Source of the DNA: Spinacia oleracea
Taxonomy: Eukaryota > Streptophyta > Magnoliopsida > Caryophyllales > Amaranthaceae
Reading direction: 5' to 3'
Length of the DNA stretch: 64,000 nt
NCBI RefSeq assembly: GCF_020520425.1
Contig: NC_079491.1
Coordinates: forward strand, 33,657,449 to 33,721,448
Below the pieces are notes generated by a model. The model had not been told where the DNA came from, searched no databases, and saw nothing but the letters and a program-made list of their open reading frames with translations. Shown piece after piece: positions 1 to 10,259 of this stretch (position 1 is its first letter; the number at the start of each line of letters is the position of its first letter). Made by a program: the position numbers and the translations under genes.

Positions 1-247
1 CATAGTAGTCAAACCCCACCATGGTACCACCCACTTAATAGAACAAATGCCATAAGTAAAAAAGGAGGTCCATTCGGCCTCGTCCTGGCCTTGGTGCAAG
101 TATTTTCGGTTACCCAAGGCTATAGGGCGATAATGTTTAGGATCGGCAAGAGCTTCCAAAAGTCTAAGCCGTTCCACGAGCCAAATCTGCAAAAAACGGG
201 CACGATCAAAAAAAATAATAAAAGAAAACGGTTCATGGGGCGCAGTT

Positions 248-299
248 TCAACGCCCAGGACCAGGCGCCAAAAATTCCAGCGCCCAGCCCTGGGCGCTG
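248..299. repeat. GC-rich palindromic pair
   Basis: Two adjacent imperfect copies of a palindrome. The second copy, at 279-298, reads AGCGCCCAG-CC-CTGGGCGCT and is self-complementary. The same motif recurs at 1163-1222 and inside the LTR at 3567-3623, flanked by TTCA / TGAAA. Confidence 0.7.
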
Positions 300-303
300 A
301 AAC

Positions 304-999
304 TCATTGTGTACGCAAAAAAAAACGTGTATACGACCGCAAGGAAAAATCGATTACCTGCAGTAATAGGGGGCTTCCCTTAAAATGTTCAGATTTGGCA
401 TCCTTCTTCAGCTCATCCGCACTCAGCAAAGTCTCGGCAACAACCAACGGCATAATAGAATAGCAACTTTCCATCTGGCTAATCAAGGGGATCAACCTTA
501 TGTCACCGAATGCGCCATTGTTATTCGACAGCAAATAGTGATTCAACAAACAAAATACAAGGGCTCGAATATTCAATTTCTGTTCGGTCATATTCTTACT
601 AGGCCTAAAGTGATGTTTTACAAGTTTTGCCAAGTTAACCTCGTCACCTACAACAATTTCAGCAAACATGTTATCATCTAGTCCTAGGAAAGCCCTTATG
701 GTTGTTTTACCCTCTTCAATAGTGCCAGGGGTAACAGGAGTAGCATTAGTAGGATAACCAAGGATCGCAGCAAATTCATCTGGCAAAGGACATATTTCGT
801 TGCCCCGAAAGGAAAAAACATGATGATCGGAGTCCCAAAAGCTTAGGGCAGCATGCAGAAAGTTATAATCAATATTAATTTGTTGTAAGCCTAAAAGTGC
901 CTCTAAGTGGTATTCTTTTAACAAAGCCTTTTCTGTGGTAGTAAGGGCCCGTAGCCAACGCCTAACAGTCCGTTGGAGTGAGAAAGTAGGGATCGACAT
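304..999 (-). CDS. DUF7745 / plant-mobile-domain-like protein, antisense frame of a Tat-like element
   Basis: An open frame of 231 codons without interruption. The central stretch with WDSDHHVFSF, then CPLPDEFAAILGYP, then TPVTPGTIEEG resembles the N-terminal part of DUF7745 proteins, relatives of the plant mobile domain found in many plant transposable elements. Family members are usually longer, so this looks like an N-terminal part, perhaps with later exons lost. The frame runs opposite to the LTR that follows at 3090, and a TATA-like box lies about 85 bp upstream of its start codon, so it could be expressed on its own. A cellular function is unknown. The domain call is by recognition of motifs, not by search. 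Confidence 0.6.
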   Translation of the reverse strand: MSIPTFSLQRTVRRWLRALTTTEKALLKEYHLEALLGLQQINIDYNFLHAALSFWDSDHHVFSFRGNEICPLPDEFAAILGYPTNATPVTPGTIEEGKTTIRAFLGLDDNMFAEIVVGDEVNLAKLVKHHFRPSKNMTEQKLNIRALVFCLLNHYLLSNNNGAFGDIRLIPLISQMESCYSIMPLVVAETLLSADELKKDAKSEHFKGSPLLLQVIDFSLRSYTRFFLRTQ

Positions 1000-1082
1000 G
1001 GCAAAAGCAATGAGTAATTAAAACACAGCAAAAAAGAGAGAAAGAAATTGAGAGTGGTGGAAAATAAGGACGTATCTAGCCC

Positions 1083-1092
1083 CTATATATAG
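1083..1092 (-). promoter_or_regulatory. TATA-like box for the antisense DUF7745 frame
   Basis: The minus strand reads CTATATATAG about 85 bp upstream of the start codon at 999. Position and sequence fit a plant core promoter for the antisense frame. No transcription evidence is available. Confidence 0.45.
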
Positions 1093-1162
1093 CTGAACGC
1101 ACCCGGTGACATCCTGATCCCATTCGGAAACGCGTTAAGAAATCCGAAAGTCAAATATCACC

Positions 1163-1222
1163 AGGAAAAGACTTCCAGCGCCCATGGCTGGGCGCCGAAA
1201 TGTTTAACGCCTAGCCTTGGGC
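1163..1222. repeat. GC-rich palindromic pair, second locus
   Basis: Two imperfect copies of the GCGCCCAGG/CCTGGGCGC dyad lie next to each other, with small mismatches, in an otherwise AT-rich stretch. They match the pairs at 248-299 and 3567-3623. Confidence 0.6.
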
Positions 1223-2049
1223 GCCAGAAATGCAGCCCAAGGCCCAGATTTCACAAAACGCGGAACAGGAAAGGACTTTAAACCGTGTTGCTAAACACGA
1301 GGCCCTATTGCAAGTAGGATCAAGCCCAAAAGCACCTTTAGCTCCCAAATAAGCAAAAATAAACATTAAAACTTGGTCAAGCTTAGACTTGTCTCAGAAA
1401 ATGCTTATGTACACTTTTCAAATCCGAATAAATATCATGGTCATTCTTCGAAACACCAAAAATGTGTGTCGTTAAGTCGTTGGTTTCCCAAATAAAAAAT
1501 GTTTGTCTGTCAAAGGATTAATCCGGGCCAAGCTAAAACCGGATGTCGCCTGAAAACTGAAGTCGCACTCCACGGCTTCGCTAAAGTAGCACACTACTAT
1601 AAAAGGTCGCTCGCACATACGAGCATGACCCCAAACATGATTACAAAATGCGAAAAACGACCGACGAGCCCCAGTGCTTGGGGGCTCGCGAAAAAATATA
1701 CTCCAACAAGGAGCGCACAATCAAAATCACATTCCCGGACTACGCCATACACCATCTCATGTTTGGATATCTCGAAGAAAAAAAGCAGGTTCGACCTCAG
1801 AGAAAGGTCGTCATTGACACTTGTGCATGGTCCTCTGATCAAAGACCAAGTAGTGGCAAAAATTGAGCCGTAAAGACTAGCTCAAAACCACGAAAGCAGA
1901 CGGTCGCAAGACAAAGGTCCGTCTAAACCCGTTGTCAACCCACGTTCAGGTTACAACTAAATCCGAGCATCCCTCGAAAGAATTCGCTCTTGCAAGAATG
2001 AATAAAAGAAATTCTCAAAAAAAGAGATCACGATGAAAAAATAGGAAAC

Positions 2050-2420
2050 TTGCCCATCTTAGTGGGCAGGATCGCGTCACGAACCACGCGAGTCCCAAAT
2101 TGAAAAACGAATTCAGGGGCGTCCACCCTCAGCGGACAGGGCTCGCCCACCCTCAGCGGGCGGGGTCTGCGTCACTAGCCGCGCAGGTCCTCAGTTTTCG
2201 AAAAATAGAATCTTCAAAAACAAAATGAAATAGGGGCTCGCCATCTTCAGCCGGCGGGGCTACGGCGCAAACCACGTAGGTCCTTATTTTCAAAAAATAA
2301 ACACAAACAAATTTCAAAACAGATTCGTCCACTTCTATCGGACGGGGTGTCCACCCTTAGCGGACAGGCTCGCCATCTTTAGCCGACGGGGCCTGCGTCA
2401 CTAACCGCGCAGGTCCTTAG
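2050..2420 (+). repeat. Degenerate tandem array in the element's 3' untranslated part
   Basis: Several imperfect units share the blocks CACCCTCAGCGGACAGG, CTCGCCATCTTCAGC and GCGTCACTAGCCGCGCAGG followed by TCCT(T/C)A. I can see at least four units spaced roughly 60-120 bp apart. Such arrays between pol and the 3' LTR are known for Retand/Ogre-type elements. The adjacent span 1000-2050 shows nothing else I can identify. Confidence 0.55.
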
Positions 2421-2436
2421 TCGCTGCAGCGATAAC

Positions 2437-2672
2437 TTTCTTTGGTTTTCCGTTTTTCCCAAAAACGATGTGAGTAGCCTTTGGTTTTCCGTTTTCCCAA
2501 AAACGATGTGAGTAGCCTTTGGTTTTCCGTTTTTCCCAAAAACGATGTGAGTAGCTTTTGGTTTTCCGTTTTTTCCAAAAAAAAGAGCGATGTGAGTATT
2601 TTTTTCTTTTTTCCAAAAATTAAAGTATTGGTTTTCCGTTTTTTCCAAAAAAGAACGATGTGCTGGATTTTC
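2437..2672 (+). repeat. Tandem repeat, 38-39 bp unit, about five copies
   Basis: The unit contains CGATGTGAGTAGCCTTTGG followed by TTTTCCGTTTT and CCCAAAAA. Unit starts (CGATGTG) are at 2466, 2504, 2543, 2588 and 2656, giving periods of 38, 39, 45 and 68, so the array degrades rightwards. Apparent minus-strand open frames here are products of the repeat and not genes. Confidence 0.85.
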
Positions 2673-3076
2673 CTTCGTTTTACGTCCCATAAAAACAAGG
2701 GGGTTTTCTCGTTTAGCTAACCCTAAAAATGAGAATCTTTAAAAACATTTTTACCTCGTGATTGGGCTTGACCAGGCCCAATTACACTTTACAACTTTGA
2801 TTTCGAAAACATCTGTAGCTACTCCCAATGACAAAGTGAGGGAGTTTCTACGCACCTTTAGATCCTTCCAATGACAAAGTGAGGAAGTTTCTATACTATC
2901 AGTTGACAAATCCCAATGACTCGTGAGGGATATGTCGACACTTCAAAGTGATGACCCTTAAGTCAAATTTTATCACTCGGGGGCTCGTGAGACCCTCGCA
3001 AAAACAGGTCACCGTGGCTTGTGTGACGCACTCCGTCTAATACTTTGACCATCGTCTTACTCCAAGACTCAGTCAA

Positions 3077-3089
3077 AGTGGGGGCTAAC
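3077..3089 (+). other. Polypurine tract of the Ty3 element
   Basis: The sequence GTGGGGGCTAAC immediately precedes the TG that opens the LTR. This is the expected place for the primer of plus-strand DNA synthesis, and it fixes the element's orientation as plus. Confidence 0.6.
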
Positions 3090-3566
3090 TGTAGACACCT
3101 ACTTTTGTCCCCATTCCCGAAAGGGAAAGGTTCGATGATGAAAACATAAATCTCTACTTGACAACACATCTCCTATAAAAATAACGAATCTCAATCACCC
3201 TTCTCGTTTCACCCGAAACCTGCTATTTATAGAAACCTGCTATTTATAGAAACCTGCTAAAAATAGTAACTGTCGTAAAGGGTAGCTTCTAAAAGTGGCA
3301 AGTCATAAAAGATAGAAACCTGTCAGAATTAGGTGTTGCACTCCAACATAAATCCTAAATGAGATAAAAAACTACGAGAATCCTATTCCTAATATGATTC
3401 GGAAATAAGAGTTACGTATTAATTAAAATCCTAACGAGCCTAGAGTTCGTAACGGGCCCAGACGCATTCCGTCATGAAATTGATACGCACCAAAAGACTC
3501 GATTAAGTCTCAAACACTACGGATTTCAGGAATCCGAATCTGACTAAGAAAACAGCCCAGACCCTA

Positions 3567-3623
3567 TTTTCAACGCCTGGCTCTGGGCGCCGAAATCTTC
3601 GGCGCCCAGGCCTGGGCGCTGAA
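3567..3623. repeat. GC-rich palindromic pair within the LTR
   Basis: The second copy contains GCGCCCAGG-CCTGGGCGC at 3602-3619, a perfect 18-bp palindrome. It lies about 80 bp upstream of the LTR TATA box, within what would be U3. Confidence 0.7.
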
Positions 3624-3700
3624 AATACCTGGGTACGTGTTTTTCCCTAATTCTTTGTGGATTAGGGCTCTGCAATTCTATCTTTCCACAAACTCTTTTC

Positions 3701-3708
3701 TATAAATA
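3701..3708 (+). promoter_or_regulatory. TATA box of the Ty3 LTR
   Basis: TATAAATA lies inside the LTR in plus orientation, the expected core promoter of a retrotransposon LTR. Confidence 0.55.
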
Positions 3709-4674
3709 TAGCCCAAGTTCGACGTGAAAACAACACACAATTCATATTCTGAGTATTGACTCCAACCCTTAGCCTAAGCCTCACGCTGCGAAATTGTTCA
3801 CGCGTTCTGTCGCAATCGATCCATAAATCGAACAGAAAGTATCCTGTCCCATAATTTGAGATTCGTTAAATAAAAAGGAGAAATAGCAAAGTCAAAGTGG
3901 TTAGTTTTCTGAGAACCGTGACGCACCTCTCAAGGGTGCGTCGTAATGTGCCCCTTTTCGATGATTTAATCGCTTTCCTCGCCCTTTTTATGAACTGTTA
4001 AACTAACTAAATCTGATTGTTCTACCACGCCTAACAAATATAATATTTTTGGGAAATTGGATTATCATGCTAGGTCCCTTAATGCTATTTAAATCAGATA
4101 ATCGCGATCGATCTAGTATTATATGTTGCATATTGCTAAAATCAACTCAGATTAGTTTAATAGTTAACGCATGTCCCTTCAGTTATTTATGCTGAGCTAG
4201 TAAGGATATCCTGCCTCTGGAGTTATCGACGAGCGAGTACTCCTCTCGGTAGTTACAGTCCCCCGAACCCTCAATCTCTACCTTGCGGGTGTATGTTGAG
4301 AGATCCCCACACCAGGGATCACAAGGGAACCTACGGCCGTCGTGGTCAAACATAATTGCACTCCCTTTATGTCACGATAACCGGGTTTTGTCAGTTTTTC
4401 TCATTGTCGTTAAAAACTGAATGGCGGCTCCTATATTACTAGTCAATTGGGTGTAAACTCACAGGAAATCCAATTACACTTGATTGAATAAAAAGAATCG
4501 TCGCACCCACGAGGGACGAGGTCACGCATTAGCCTCGTGCTTTTTCGACCCCCTCACATGTATAAAATTAATCATTTAATTCTTTAAAATGTTTATCTAT
4601 CAACTTTTTTTTTTTACTAATATAAAAGTTAATCAAAACTTGGTTAAAGTTAAAAAAAGGGTTAAAGTTATCTT

Positions 4675-4700
4675 GGTGTACAATAAATTTATTGTACACC
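4675..4700. repeat. Perfect 26-bp palindrome in intergenic DNA
   Basis: GGTGTACAATAAA and its exact complement TTTATTGTACACC lie end to end. The GTGTACA core recalls the termini of the inverted-repeat element at 42749-42911, so this may be the centre of a decayed fold-back MITE. The remainder of 4559-4946 is AT-rich with nothing else recognised. Confidence 0.6.
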
Positions 4701-4946
4701 TTATGCGCGCAAGACCTTTTGTATTTTTAGTTTAACTTTATTACAAAGTTTACTCATTGATTGTACTTAGTTATACGGAGTAATCGTGTTCAAATTCTTT
4801 ATTTATTTTAGTTTGTATTTTCCGACAATAATTTCTCAATCCTTAATCTTATGCATTCTGATCTCGTCCCACAATCAAGTACTCCGGCCCTTCATAACTT
4901 GAAACTCCTCTTAGTTACATAAAAGTAGGTGGATTATGTAATTAGT

Positions 4947-5133
4947 GTAATATATAACAACTTATGTATTATGAAAATATGGAGAAAAAGGGGAGAGAAA
5001 AAGAGAGAAACTAATTGTCGGTTGTTCTATTCATATATAGGCATATACGAAATATAATATATACGTACACATACATATATCATATAGGGGTAAGGGTATA
5101 ATGGGCATCCACCCTAATTTATATTTTATAACA
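4947..5133 (-). repeat. Short LTR of a minus-strand Copia remnant
   Basis: Read on the minus strand the segment opens TGTTATAAAATA and closes GTTATATATTACA, about 187 bp. The purine run AAAGGGGAG just upstream on that strand (plus 5134-5142) fits a polypurine tract, so this would be the 3' LTR of the Copia remnant at 5134-6870. No 5' LTR was found. Confidence 0.5.
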
Positions 5134-6870
5134 CTCCCCTTTGCATGTCCATTATCAAAACAATACAATGCCTTATAATGCGCATGAAATGCTGCCTCAT
5201 TAAAAACCTTATCATGAAAACCCAGTGGGAAAAACCATGGTTAAGGGAAAAGAGTGCAACGCGCATTTACTCCCCTTAATGACAACATCACTGAAGACCT
5301 TTGAGACGGCGCAATCCAATGAGGTGAATCAACTTTTTAAAAGTAGAAGTAGGAAGCGCCTTATATAGTAAACAAATCTGCCAAATTTTCACTTGAACGA
5401 ATCTGCAAGACATTTATCCATTCTTCTAAAGTTCATGAACGAATCTGCGCCTTATATAGTGAGATGCATGTGCTTTGTTCTATCACCTTTGATGTATCCT
5501 TCCTTGAGTTGTGCAATACATGTTGCATTATCTTCATATAAAGTTATTGGTGCCTCTTTCCCGGAGGTTAAACCACAATCTTCTCTTATATGTTGAATGC
5601 CATACACATTCACGACTAGCCTCATGGATTGCTAAAATCTCATAATGATTAGAAGAAGTAGCTGCAATAATTTGCTTCATAGTACCCCAAGATATGGCAG
5701 TACCTCCACATGTGAATAGATATCCAGTTTGTGATCGACCAATATGAGGATCAGATAAATATCCTGCATCTGCAAAATCAACTAAACCTTCCTTGGATAT
5801 ATTAGGAAAGAACAAACTCATATCTTTTGTACCTTATAGGTAACGAAGTACATGTTTAATCTCATTCCAATGTCTCCGGGTTGGGCATGAGCTAAATCTT
5901 GCTATTCACAGAAAATGATATGGCAGGTCTTGTATGACTAGCAAGATACATCAATGCCCCAATTGCACTTAAATATGATACTTCCGAACAAAGAATTTCT
6001 TCATCATCTTCCCGATGATGGAAAGGGTCCTCATCCACATCGAGTGATCTTACAACCATAGGGTTACTCAATGGATGAGCTTGATTTATGGAGAACCTTT
6101 TTAGCACCTTTTCTGTATGTGTTGTTTGATGCACAAGGATTCCATTCTTTAGATGCTCAATTTGTAACCCCAATTTTAAAAAAAAATCTTTCCAAGATCT
6201 TTCATTTCAAATTCTTTCTTTAAACATTCCACTGTCATGGCAAGAAATCTCTTTTGGAGTTCTAACAATGTTTAGATCATCAACATACACTGCAATTATA
6301 ACAAATTCTGATCCAAATCTCTTTATAAAAATGCATGGGCTAATATGATCATTCTTATAGCCTTCTTTCAACAAGTACTCACTAAGACGGTTTTACCACA
6401 TACGCCCAGAATGTTTCAATCCATAAAGAGATCTATTCAATTTGATAGAGAAATGTTTTCGAGAACTTGTTTTTTTTGCTTCTGGCAACTTAAATCCTTC
6501 TGAGAGTTTCATATAGATATCATTATCCAGTGGGCCATACAAATAAGCTGTGACTACATCCATTAAACGTAAGTCAAGTCTCTCTCTCATTGCCAAACTG
6601 ATTATATATCTTAAAATTGTTGCATCCACCACAGGAGAATATGTCTCATCATAATTAATACCTGGTATTTGTGAGAATCCTTGTGCAACTAATCTTGCTT
6701 TATATCTTTCAATTCATATCACCATTTTCATTTTTCTTTCGCACAAAGACCCATTTATGTCCCACTGGCTTTACATTTTCAGGTGTACGGACTACATGTC
6801 AAAATACTTCTCTTTTTACAAGAGATTTCAATACATCTTCAGGTGTACGAACTATCCATTTATAACGGTG
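5134..6870 (-). pseudogene. Copia retrotransposon reverse transcriptase / RNase H, decayed
   Basis: Fragments in changing minus-strand frames encode Copia pol motifs. 6393-6632 carries the reverse-transcriptase part (LRLMDVVTAYLYG, then YGLKHSGRMW). 5892-6173 carries the part after the active site, including SYLSAIGALMYLASHTRPAI. 5534-5821 carries the start of RNase H, with GYLSDPHIGRSQTGYLF. Stops and frameshifts separate them, and gag, protease and integrase are missing. The remnant cannot encode a working protein. Confidence 0.85.
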
Positions 6871-7082
6871 TTTTTTAAAAGCGGGTTTATGAAGACTGAT
6901 GTAATGCATGCTAGCTTTTAGCTTCTATTTCAGAGAGATGATGCCCAAAAAGCTAGAATATTCCAAATAAGAATTCCCTTTCTAGCAAGTACGCCCATTT
7001 TGATCGCCGGCAATAGCTAGTTGCTATTAGTATCACTAATCAACTTAATTAATTGTGAAATGATATCCTGGGAAGACTAATA

Positions 7083-7209
7083 GTCATAGACGGGAAGTGA
7101 TAAATCCAAGGAAATTTTTACTTCTTCCAAGGAAATCCACATTTTTTCAAAGATGATTTCCTTGGAAGAAGTGAATTATTCCTTGGATTTATCATTTCCC
7201 GTCATAGAC
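7083..7209. mobile_element. Small fold-back MITE with 9-bp target duplication (Mutator-type)
   Basis: The element spans 7092-7200 (109 bp). It starts GGGAAGTGATAAATCCAAGG and ends with the near-complement, so it folds into one long hairpin with a loop of about 16 nt. The flanks at 7083-7091 and 7201-7209 are identical (GTCATAGAC). A 9-bp duplication is typical of Mutator-like transposition. The stretch 6871-7082 holds nothing I recognise. Confidence 0.8.
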
Positions 7210-7230
7210 TCATAGTGATGCATTAAGTAT

Positions 7231-7590
7231 TACTCCCTCCGTTTCTTTTTGTTCTTTACGTTTGATATTTTTTTCACGCGTTTTAACAATTATTTAATTT
7301 GAATCGAAATTTCTCAATTTTTTTATTTAAACAAGATAAATTACGTTTATTTGTAATGTTTTCACTTTTATCAAAATTATGATATTGGGAAGTGAGAAAA
7401 ATTTAATGTCACAATAGAAAAGTGTGAGAGATTAAATGACCCAATAAATTTAAATGATTAAAATAATAATTGAACACAAATTTTAATAGAATACCAAGTC
7501 ATGTATATGATAATATAAAAGAAAATGTAAATAATATTTTGAAATATCCAAAAATAAAAACATAAAGAACAAAGAAAGACGGAGAGAGTA
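7231..7590. mobile_element. Stowaway-like MITE (Tc1/mariner type)
   Basis: Terminal inverted repeats start CTCCCTCCGTTTCTTTTTG on the left and CTCTCTCCGTCTTTCTTTG on the reverse of the right end, each preceded by TA. CTCCCTCCGT-type ends with a TA duplication are the hallmark of Stowaway elements. The interior is AT-rich and non-coding. Confidence 0.85.
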
Positions 7591-7796
7591 TATTCTAGGA
7601 TGAGGAACTTTATATAAAAGTTAGCACGACGTATTATTATTTGGTCTAAAAGTTATTTGTGAGTGGTTCAGTGTCACTTAATTTGTATGATCAAAAAGGA
7701 AAGCTTAGATTGCATGCAAACAAAATATTATACTCAGTGGGCTATACCACTTTACAAAACAAACGTGCATAAGTAACTGCAAACTCTTATTTAATG

Positions 7797-7870
7797 ATGT
7801 CTTGGCCTAGTGGTTAAGACTGAGGGCCTGTGTACAATAGGTCTCAGGTTCGAATCCCCCGCCCCCATTT
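7797..7870 (+). mobile_element. tRNA-derived SINE head
   Basis: An RNA polymerase III A box (TGGCCTAGTGG, 7803-7813) is followed 33 nt later by a B box (GGTTCGAATCC, 7847-7857). No tRNA cloverleaf is complete, because the acceptor ends do not pair, so this is best read as the 5' head of a SINE. The 3' end is not clear. Confidence 0.6.
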
Positions 7871-8098
7871 GTAATTTATATTGCCCTTGTAATTTTAGGA
7901 ATGCCAATATTATTTCAAAGTGCATGCCTACATATAAATTCCTCGTCGTTAGTTGTTTCTATCACCATTTTTGTTTTCTTAATTACATAATCGATCTACT
8001 TGACTCTTTACTATACCAGTTACCACCATATATGATCAACGACATTAATATATATAGCAAGATCAGGGAAGTATTTCCTAAAGTACAAGTGGAGAAAG

Positions 8099-8419
8099 AT
8101 GAGAGAAAATGTTGTAAAATCCTCTTGTTCAAAATCATGTTGTCTCCCATGGTTGTTCCCATTCAATAAACATGAAAGAAACATGGAAAGAAGACGAAAA
8201 CATATGCATGTCCGGACTGATGTCCCTAAAGGTCACATGGTGATGTACGTAGGAGAAAACATGACAAGATTTATAGTAAAAATAGGGTTGCTTAAGAAGC
8301 CTGGCTTTGTAGCTTTACTTGAATTAGCACGAGATAAGCTTGATGACTCTTCAACTCCATTGAAATTATGGATCCCTTGCGATGAATTCGCCTTCCTTGA
8401 TGTTGTTCGTGAATCGTGA
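8099..8419 (+). CDS. SAUR-family small auxin-up protein
   Basis: A single-exon frame of 106 codons, the usual size and structure for SAUR genes. The core runs VPKGHMVMYVGE, then RFIVKIGLLKKPGFVALLEL, then LWIPCDEFAFLDVV, matching the conserved SAUR domain order (VPKGH, YVG, RF.V, L.HP.F..LL, IPCD...F). SAUR proteins of the best-studied clade promote cell expansion by inhibiting PP2C.D phosphatases at the plasma membrane. The N-terminal 40 residues are basic and cysteine-containing. The HP of the usual L.HP.F motif is KP here. The gene is tightly boxed in by transposons on both sides; I see no lesion. Confidence 0.85.
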   Translation: MRENVVKSSCSKSCCLPWLFPFNKHERNMERRRKHMHVRTDVPKGHMVMYVGENMTRFIVKIGLLKKPGFVALLELARDKLDDSSTPLKLWIPCDEFAFLDVVRES

Positions 8420-8722
8420 GTCATGACGCTGCTGCCTGCAAAACTGTTACCAAAATGCCTTCTCTATTACTATTACCAAAATGCTTAATATTTTTAACAT
8501 ATTAATTGTATATTTTTAACATAGTCTCGATCAAAACGTGTATAAATTGTATCATTTTCAAAGTTATTGGTAAGCTTCGTTTTGGGTTTCATGTTGACAA
8601 AAATGTCGCACAGACAACAAAATAATGGTCGGGCCCGGGTTTATCGAGGAAGGAGAAAACCTACTCCGAATATGGAGGTCGCGGAACGATCCCAGGACAC
8701 ATAAAATAAGGCATGCGGTTTT

Positions 8723-8922
8723 TGTAGGAATTAGATTATTTATATTATTATTTTAATATATAAGCAATTTGTTAGAGGTTCTTAGAGTTTGTTAGAAGCA
8801 CAGACTTTGCCCTGTATATAAGCAAGCATCAGCTCAACTTTTCATTTATGAATAAATAAGATTACAAATCTAGTTTCCTCATTTTCTCTCCAAAATCTCT
8901 TTCGATCACTTGATCTTCTTTA
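8723..8922 (+). repeat. 5' LTR of the 8.7-13.9 kb Copia
   Basis: Begins TGTAGGAATTAG and aligns along its length with 13705-13891. It contains TGTATATAAGC, a probable TATA box, and ends just before the primer-binding site. Confidence 0.85.
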
Positions 8923-8934
8923 TGGTATCAGAAT
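8923..8934 (+). other. Primer-binding site (initiator Met tRNA type)
   Basis: TGGTATCAGA directly follows the 5' LTR and matches the usual complement of the plant initiator methionine tRNA 3' end. Confidence 0.75.
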
Positions 8935-9083
8935 TGAATCTCTCGCTTGAGATTTATGTTTCATCTTTCCTCTCAATTTGCACACTGAAATTGCGTAATT
9001 CCTTAAAGATTTGTTGCTAAATTTCTTGCGCAAACTCTAAAACTTGATCGAGAGAGCTGCAATCAGTTGATTTGTTGATCGCA

Positions 9084-10213
9084 ATGGTGACTGAAAATTC
9101 TGAAAACTCTGATTCTCAGCTAAACAATGGAGACATTGAAGGTAATTTTGATCCGTATTTTGTTGTTAATTCGAATAATCTGACTTCTTCTTTAGTTGTT
9201 GTGGTTTTCAATGGTATGAATTTTGTTCGTTGGAGTAGAAATATTAGGCGTGCATTAATAGCTAAGAACAAATAAGGATTCATCAATGGTGAAATATTGA
9301 AACCAGCAGTGAATCATAAATATTATCCTAAATGAAAACGTGTTGATTTTATGGTTGTTAATTAGCTGGATTTTAAGTTCTATGAACAATGATCTTGCTG
9401 AGGATTTTGGATACATTGATAATGTTGTGGAATTGTGGAAAGAGTTAAATGAAAGATTTGGCCAATCTAATGGTCCGTTGATCTATCAATTGAAGAAAGA
9501 AATAGACAATCCCAATCAGGAAAACATGACCATAGTTACATATTATGGAAAATTGAAGAAACTGTGGGATGAAATGCAGAACCTAAGAGCTTTTCCTACC
9601 TGTACTTGTGGTGCTTTAAGCAAGTGTAGTTGTTTGTTCTTGAAAAAGATGGCTGAATTTGAAGAAGAGGACAAGATGATGAAGTTTTTGCTTGGATTGA
9701 ATCGAGGTTTGAAGGAACAGTCACTAATGTGTTGTCCATGGATCCCTTGCCAAGCATAAATAGAGTGTTTTCTATGACTTAACAGATAGAAAAGCAAAAG
9801 GAAGTGAACAATATCACTCCTAAAGGATCTGTCACGAATAGTAGTGCTATGGCTGCACAAACTCACAAGGGTGGACAGTTTCAGAGGTTTGCTAGTGGAC
9901 TAGGAAAGAAGGATTGGAAAGAGTTAAAGAAGGAGAAGATGTACAGTCGTACAGAGTGTGTACACATTGCAAAGGATATGGGCATACAGTTGACCAATGT
10001 TTTAAACTCATTGGTTATCCTGACTGGTATAACTCTATCAAAGCATCTAAGGGTTCTCAATCAGGTGGAGGCAGACTTGCTGCTCATGTTCATTCTTCTG
10101 AAGTTGGAGATAATCCCTTTGATGATACAGTTGGAGATGTTGGAGTTGTGAGTAAATTCTATTTGTCAGGAAGTTATAAAAGCAATGAAGGGCAAGTAGA
10201 CACAGAATGGTGA
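9084..10213 (+). pseudogene. Copia gag, interrupted
   Basis: The frame starts at 9084 and is broken by a stop after ...IAKNK near 9275. It resumes at 9340-9759 with the gag-type segment YYGKLKKLWDEMQNL. A CCHC zinc knuckle, CTHCKGYGHTVDQC, is found in another frame at about 9950-10010. At least two frame changes and several stops make this non-functional. Gag would have packaged the element RNA. Confidence 0.85.
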
Positions 10214-10259
10214 TGTCAGTGGAGCTACTTGCTCTTATGCCAACTATGCAGGTATAATA

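Larger units (their letters stand above)
1..4558 (+). mobile_element. Tat/Ogre-like Ty3 LTR retrotransposon, 3' portion
   Basis: The right-hand part shows a purine-rich tract (3077-3089) directly followed by a sequence that starts TGTAGACACC and ends CCCCTCACA, which is the arrangement of a 3' LTR. Upstream lie about 3 kb of non-coding DNA with tandem arrays, and an open frame on the opposite strand. Extra antisense frames between pol and the 3' LTR, and tandem repeats in the 3' untranslated part, are known for Tat-lineage elements such as Ogre and Retand; the lineage call rests on that analogy because gag and pol lie outside the window. The 5' end is cut by the window edge, so the target duplication cannot be tested. 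Confidence 0.6.
3090..4558 (+). repeat. 3' LTR of the Tat-like Ty3 element
   Basis: About 1,469 bp beginning TGTAGACACC and ending CCTCACA. It contains a TATA box at 3701-3708 and the GC-rich palindromic pair shared with the internal region. No second LTR copy is in the window, so the end is judged from the TG...CA termini and could be off by a few bases. Confidence 0.65.

Noticed and set aside
2379-2698. Lys/Thr-rich minus-strand proteins at the 38-39-bp repeat
   Set aside because: Each frame simply translates the tandem repeat in a different phase.
7797-7870. A tRNA gene
   Set aside because: A and B boxes are present, but the acceptor and anticodon stems do not pair properly, so a SINE head is more likely.
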